A DNA stretch of 64,000 nucleotides from Clostridium hydrogeniformans DSM 21757 (GTDB taxonomy: Bacteria; Bacillota; Clostridia; Clostridiales; Clostridiaceae): the NCBI RefSeq assembly GCF_000686705.1, contig NZ_JMLJ01000016.1, positions 35,809 to 99,808 of the forward strand. Direction: 5' to 3'. Each line of letters begins with the position of its first letter. Position 1 is the first letter of the stretch. Below the pieces are notes generated by a model. It was given only the letters and a program-made list of their open reading frames with translations, had not been told where the DNA came from and made no database searches. Below, one piece after another: positions 60,486 through 64,000 of this stretch. Position numbers and translations under genes: made by a program.

Positions 60486-61418
60486 ATGGGAAATGAAAAG
60501 ATAGCTGTAGAACTATCTAATGGTACTTTAAATCAATATATAATTAAAGATAAAATTGGCATAACAATAGGACGATTTTATATTTTAGATATGAATAAGG
60601 AAGAAAAAAATTGTTTAGTAAAGCTTAAGTTTTATAGACAAGAAAATAAGAACCTTATGACAGAGGCTTTAAGGGCCGTAGGAAACAAGGTTTTTTCTGG
60701 TGGGGAGATATTTAAGCTTAATATAATAGCGGAAGAAAATGTAAATCTTAGCTCGTTTTTAGAAGTTGGATTTATGTTAGAGGGAATCTTTGATAGTAAT
60801 GTATATTCAAATGGTATATATAAGAGTCAATATCTTCTAGGAATAACATCAATGGAATTTAATAGTGGAAATGTAATGTCTTCTTTATCTATTAAAGGAA
60901 GAAAGGTTATATTAAAGTTATTAACCCCTGAATACACTAAAGATGTATTAGATTACTGTATAAGGAACAAGGATCATCTAAAAGACTTTGAGCCTTTAAG
61001 GGATGATAGTTTTTATACTAATGAAGCACAAAAGAAAATACTTATAGAAAATTTTAAACAATATCTAAATGGGATTAGTATGAATTTTGGTATATTTATA
61101 GGAAATAAATTAATAGGAAAGATACAACTATCTAATATAATCCATGGGATATTTAAAAGTGCCTTTATTGGATATTCTTTAGATAAGGATGAACAGGGGC
61201 ATGGATATATGAGGGATGCAGTAAATACCATTATTGAATATGCTTTTTATGATTTGGGATTACATAGAATAGAGGCTTCAACTCTTATAAGTAATTTAAG
61301 GTCTCAAAATGTATTAAAGGCATGTGGGTTCGAAGACCTTGGAATTAATAAAAATTATCTTCATATAAATGGAAAGTGGGAAGATCATATAACTTTTTAT
61401 AAATTGAAAGAAGACTAA
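60486..61418 (+). CDS. GNAT-family N-acetyltransferase (RimJ/RimL-like) with an extra N-terminal domain
   Basis: About 310 residues, starting at ATG 60486 after AGGAGAG. The C-terminal 170 residues are a RimJ/RimL-type acetyltransferase (VILKLLTPEYTKDVLDYCI, IGYSLDKDEQGHGYMRDAV, LHRIEASTLISNLRSQNVLK, CGFEDLG). The acetyl-CoA loop reads DEQGHGYM, close to the usual Q-x-x-G-x-G/A. The first 130 residues look like a degenerate second GNAT half (GITIGRFYILDM, LMTEALRAVGNKVFSGGEIF). The substrate is unknown. An upstream extension to 60381 lacks a ribosome site. Confidence 0.82.
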   Translation: MGNEKIAVELSNGTLNQYIIKDKIGITIGRFYILDMNKEEKNCLVKLKFYRQENKNLMTEALRAVGNKVFSGGEIFKLNIIAEENVNLSSFLEVGFMLEGIFDSNVYSNGIYKSQYLLGITSMEFNSGNVMSSLSIKGRKVILKLLTPEYTKDVLDYCIRNKDHLKDFEPLRDDSFYTNEAQKKILIENFKQYLNGISMNFGIFIGNKLIGKIQLSNIIHGIFKSAFIGYSLDKDEQGHGYMRDAVNTIIEYAFYDLGLHRIEASTLISNLRSQNVLKACGFEDLGINKNYLHINGKWEDHITFYKLKED

Positions 61419-61453
61419 TATAAGAGTATAAGTATTAATTCTAAATTAAGTTA

Positions 61454-61556
61454 TATAAGGACTTAAGTTTTAGAATTAATTTACTCCACGCCTAAAGGCA
61501 GATAAGCTAATGATATTTTTAATGAATAACTTAAGGATTTATGTTAATATCTTATA
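61454..61556 (+). repeat. Dispersed structured element family 2, copy 3
   Basis: 103 bases closed by TATAAG / CTTATA where copies 1 and 2 have TATAGG / CCTATA. It shares AATGATATTTTTAATG and AACTTAAGGA-TTAT with copy 1. Confidence 0.6.
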
Positions 61557-61632
61557 AAAGCTATAGGTATATATAATACTATTTTTATATTAAACTAAAA
61601 TAATTCTAGAATATATTTTTATTTTAAATAAA

Positions 61633-61677
61633 GGTGTATATAAGGAAAGAGATAATTCTTTCCTTATATACACCTTA
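61633..61677. terminator. Strong bidirectional terminator
   Basis: GGTGTATATAAGGAAAG pairs perfectly with CTTTCCTTATATACACC. The minus-strand tail TTTATTTAAAAT serves the gene at 61716-62465. Confidence 0.88.
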
Positions 61678-61715
61678 TTGATTTCTATAACTTAAGTTAG
61701 CTTTACTTAGTAAAC

Positions 61716-62465
61716 TTAAGAATTATAAGCCTTTTTTATTGCTTCTTGGTGCTTAGGATCCTTTTTATTATCCTTATGTCTCGTACTATTTAAAAAGTGA
61801 ATATCTATGTGGCCATCCATTCCATTATTTTTTATAAAGTCTAGATTATCACCAGTACCAAATCCACCAGAACGATTAGAGACTGTTTTTAAGGCAGGAG
61901 ATTTATCCAAGCCAGCATGAGGCATAGCTGTCATTGAGGCAGCATATTTTTTATTATTAATTATAAGATATACAGGACGTCTTTCCCAAGAAAAGCCACC
62001 CCAGATTTCTTTAATTTTCTCTGTATCATTGTAAGTTAAAGCTTCAGAATCTGCATGATTAGTACCAGTAGTTCTTTGTATCATAAAGTCTTTACCTGTT
62101 TCAACATCTATAACCTTAGCTTGGGTTCCTATAGAAAATACATTGGTTCCCTCATTCCACCAATCTAAAAGGGCTATTTCCTTTTCTACAGTATTTGCAT
62201 TACTACTCTCCTTAGAAGGTGGCACGTACCCCCCTCTAGATAAAGGTGCTTTTGGATTAGAAGATTGAGGAGGTATAGAAGTCTCAGCAGGTTGATTTGC
62301 ATCAGAGTGTTCTAAGACCTCATCTTTTTTATTAGACTCTTCATTATTTGAAGATAAAAGAATTTCGCTTGAATCTAGTTCCTTAACAGCATTAGTTCTA
62401 TTAAATATAAAAAATGAAGAACCAAGTACAATTAAGGACGCACAAAAAATAACTATTTTTTTCAT
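61716..62465 (-). CDS. Secreted cell-envelope protein under a cyclic-di-AMP riboswitch
   Basis: 249 residues. A signal peptide or anchor (MKKIVIFCASLIVLGSSFFI) is followed by a Ser/Asn/Pro-rich linker to about residue 95. The domain after it contains LLDWWNEGTNVFSIGTQA, HADSEALTYNDTEKIKEIWG, WERRPVYLIINNKKYAASM, AMPHAGLDKSP and MDGHIDIHFLNSTRH. The HIDIHF and conserved His residues suggest a metal-dependent cell-wall enzyme; I recall this domain in clostridial peptidoglycan-associated proteins but cannot name it. The ydaO-type riboswitch upstream, which often controls wall hydrolases, supports a wall role. Confidence 0.75.
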   Translation of the reverse strand: MKKIVIFCASLIVLGSSFFIFNRTNAVKELDSSEILLSSNNEESNKKDEVLEHSDANQPAETSIPPQSSNPKAPLSRGGYVPPSKESSNANTVEKEIALLDWWNEGTNVFSIGTQAKVIDVETGKDFMIQRTTGTNHADSEALTYNDTEKIKEIWGGFSWERRPVYLIINNKKYAASMTAMPHAGLDKSPALKTVSNRSGGFGTGDNLDFIKNNGMDGHIDIHFLNSTRHKDNKKDPKHQEAIKKAYNS

Positions 62466-62483
62466 AATTAATTCCTCCCTAAA

Positions 62484-62580
62484 GCCTGCGAAGTTAGTTG
62501 ACGGGTTAGGGTTAGAGAGTACCCAGCTTATTAAAGCTTCACCCCATTAGTTAAATCCTCCGCTACATTTTGTATTAGGC
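62484..62580 (-). promoter_or_regulatory. Cyclic-di-AMP riboswitch (ydaO/yuaA class)
   Basis: On the minus strand the class landmarks appear in order: GTAGCGGAGGA, ATGGGGTGAAGC, GGGTACTCT and AACCCGTCAACTAACTTCGC, enclosed by GCCT / AGGC. It ends 18 bases before the ATG at 62465, next to AGGGAGG, so control could be on transcription or on translation. Confidence 0.88.
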
Positions 62581-63040
62581 TTTTTATTATAAGTAAGATT
62601 ATAAAGAAATTATTCATATCACACTATAGTGAGTTATTGGAGCAAGTGCCAATGAAAGTAGGTATTACATTTATGTAGTAATAAAGTATGTAGATTTACA
62701 GTGGAAAATAATATTTAAATCATTGGTATAAAATGGTAAAATAATAAATAGAGGATATTTATATGATAGACAATTATTAAAAAAAATAATCTTAATCTAT
62801 AAACATAGCTATCAATACTATGATTATAGTTAGAAGTTATACTAGTATTAGAAATATGAATTTATATTAAGGGCACATTATAAGAGTTTTTGAAATTTAA
62901 ACTAGATTAAAGGGGGAATACTTATTGTGAAGATGTAGTAAAAGATAAGAAAAATTTTATTTTAAGAAAATTTATACGATATAGAAATAAATGAAGGTTT
63001 TCTAAGTATAAAACTTTTCATTTGAAGTAGGGAGAATAAG
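62581..63040. other. AT-rich intergenic region
   Basis: About 460 bases between the riboswitch and a small plus-strand gene. I see no gene, RNA or repeat in it. Confidence 0.5.
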
Positions 63041-63184
63041 ATGTTAAATAATTTATTTTTAAAACTTTTTAGTTCCGAAGAAGTTAAGACTGTGGATGAA
63101 GAAATAAATAAGTTAACAGAAGAAGAAAAATTAGATAGGGAGGTTGCAGAGATATTTCAAAGAATGCAAATAGGTAATAGTTAA
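63041..63184 (+). CDS. Small acidic hypothetical protein, 47 residues
   Basis: ATG 63041 follows AGGGAGAA and the frame ends at TAA 63182-63184. The peptide is acidic and helical (LFSSEEVKTVDEEINKLTEE ... REVAEIFQRMQIGNS). The ribosome site and clean codon use make it plausible, but no family is recognised. Confidence 0.45.
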   Translation: MLNNLFLKLFSSEEVKTVDEEINKLTEEEKLDREVAEIFQRMQIGNS

Positions 63185-63742
63185 ATAGTTACTTATTATA
63201 GTTTAAATAAATGTATATGCCAGGTTATAATAGGAGAGTTACATTAATAAGAAACTTAATGGGTTATTTAAATTAATAAGAAAAGTAATAAATCTAAAAT
63301 TATATGAATTTACTTAGATATAATTTGTATGGTTAAGGAATAATATAAATTGAGGTTTAACTTATTCATATATAAGAGAAATTTAAAGTTATAGATTTAA
63401 GAATAATTTAGCTAAAAACTAGACATAATAAAACATAAGTAAGAATAAGATAAAGAATCAGAAATAAACTTAACCATGTGTATCATAATAGAAAATAAGT
63501 CGAAATTTAAAGTATATACTAGAAAAAAAGAGATAATTTCATCATAATAGATAAGAGCTCTATTATAGGGAATCATAATATGGTATTATTAATATCGTTG
63601 CTGATGAGCGAAGCAAGTTAGTAACAGCAAATCAAACATTTTAAGTTTGGTTAATGGTCTTTGAAAATTAAACAGATTAAGATAAAGAACCAGCAATTCT
63701 TTTAACAGTAAATAATTAGCGAAAAGCTAAGATTAAACTTTT
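63185..63742 (+). other. Upstream and leader region of an rRNA operon
   Basis: About 560 bases before the 16S gene. TTGCTG...CAGCAA (63598-63632) forms a hairpin, and TGGTCTTTGAAAATTAAACAG (63654-63674) is the leader-type sequence usually found before clostridial 16S genes. The promoter itself cannot be fixed with confidence. Confidence 0.6.
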
Positions 63743-64000
63743 AAATTGAGAGTTTGATCCTGGCTCAGGATGAATGCTGGCGGCGTGCTTAACACATGCA
63801 AGTCGAGCGAGAGAATCTCTTCAGAGACAATCTAGCGGCGGACGGGTGAGTAACACGTGGGCAACCTGCCTTGTAGTGGGGGATAGCCCTCCGAAAGGAG
63901 GATTAATACCGCATAATATTGCTTTAAGGCATCTTAGAGCAATCAAAGGAGTAATCCGCTACAAGATGGGCCCGCGGCGCATTAGCTAGTTGGTGGGGTA
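63743..64000 (+). rRNA. rrs: 16S ribosomal RNA, 5' part (cut by window end)
   Basis: AGAGTTTGATCCTGGCTCAG at about 63750-63769 is the universal 16S 5' sequence, followed by GCTGGCGGCGTGCTTAACAC, GGCGGACGGGTGAGTAACAC and the V2 region of a Clostridium-type 16S. Only about 258 bases are inside the window; the start is placed by comparison with other 16S genes. Confidence 0.98.

Overview
The window is AT-rich DNA from a spore-forming Firmicute, almost certainly a Clostridium in the strict sense. The evidence is the start of a clostridial-type 16S rRNA gene at the right edge, the strong AGGAGG ribosome binding sites, the low-GC codon use, the spore-coat genes and the anaerobic double-cubane-cluster protein. 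No tRNA, phage, CRISPR array or intact insertion sequence was seen.

Layout. Positions 1-6.5 kb hold a partial gene, a small membrane protein, a nuclease-helicase of the DinG/XPD type and an OmpR-type two-component system. Positions 6.6-32.3 kb form a large spore-surface (exosporium, coat or appendage) locus. It starts with two collagen-like glycoprotein candidates, one of 1173 residues, then two glycosyltransferases and a His/Asp/Cys-rich DUF11 protein. A long block on the minus strand follows, with six paralogues of one Cys-rich family (DUF4489-like) and three paralogues of a second family of about 29 kDa. After it come a propeller plus coiled-coil protein, a YVTN-propeller protein, a third glycosyltransferase with a TPR tail, and two proteins sharing a Cys-rich Ig-like domain. 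At least seven transcription units in the locus, and the CotA-type laccase gene at 46.9 kb, carry upstream blocks of the form AC-N16/17-(C/T)ATA..., as expected for sigma-K, the late mother-cell sporulation factor.

Positions 32.5-43 kb hold a lipoprotein, a GntR-regulated ABC-2 exporter with a clear promoter and operator, threonine ammonia-lyase, RecQ, small unknown genes, and a double-cubane-cluster protein paired with an Se/S-carrier-like protein. Positions 43-51 kb hold a secreted thermolysin-like protease, the laccase and an M16C metalloprotease. Positions 51.5-57 kb are vitamin transport: a cobalamin riboswitch with btuFCD on the minus strand and a TPP riboswitch with thiT on the plus strand. 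Positions 57-63 kb hold a methyltransferase, an MFS transporter, a GNAT protein and a secreted protein under a cyclic-di-AMP riboswitch. An rRNA operon begins at about 63.74 kb.

How the parts fit together. The collagen-like proteins have threonine at nearly every third position of the triplet, which makes a dense array of O-glycosylation sites, and three glycosyltransferases sit beside them. The Cys-rich paralogues, under common sigma-K-like promoters, are candidates for the disulfide-linked or metal-binding lattice or appendage that displays these filaments. This assembly is the best candidate for an undescribed system in the window. Two further items look new: a dispersed 127-131 bp palindromic element (four copies, one deleted to 47 bp) and a second dispersed element of about 104 bp (three copies) with a compensatory base change in its closing stem.
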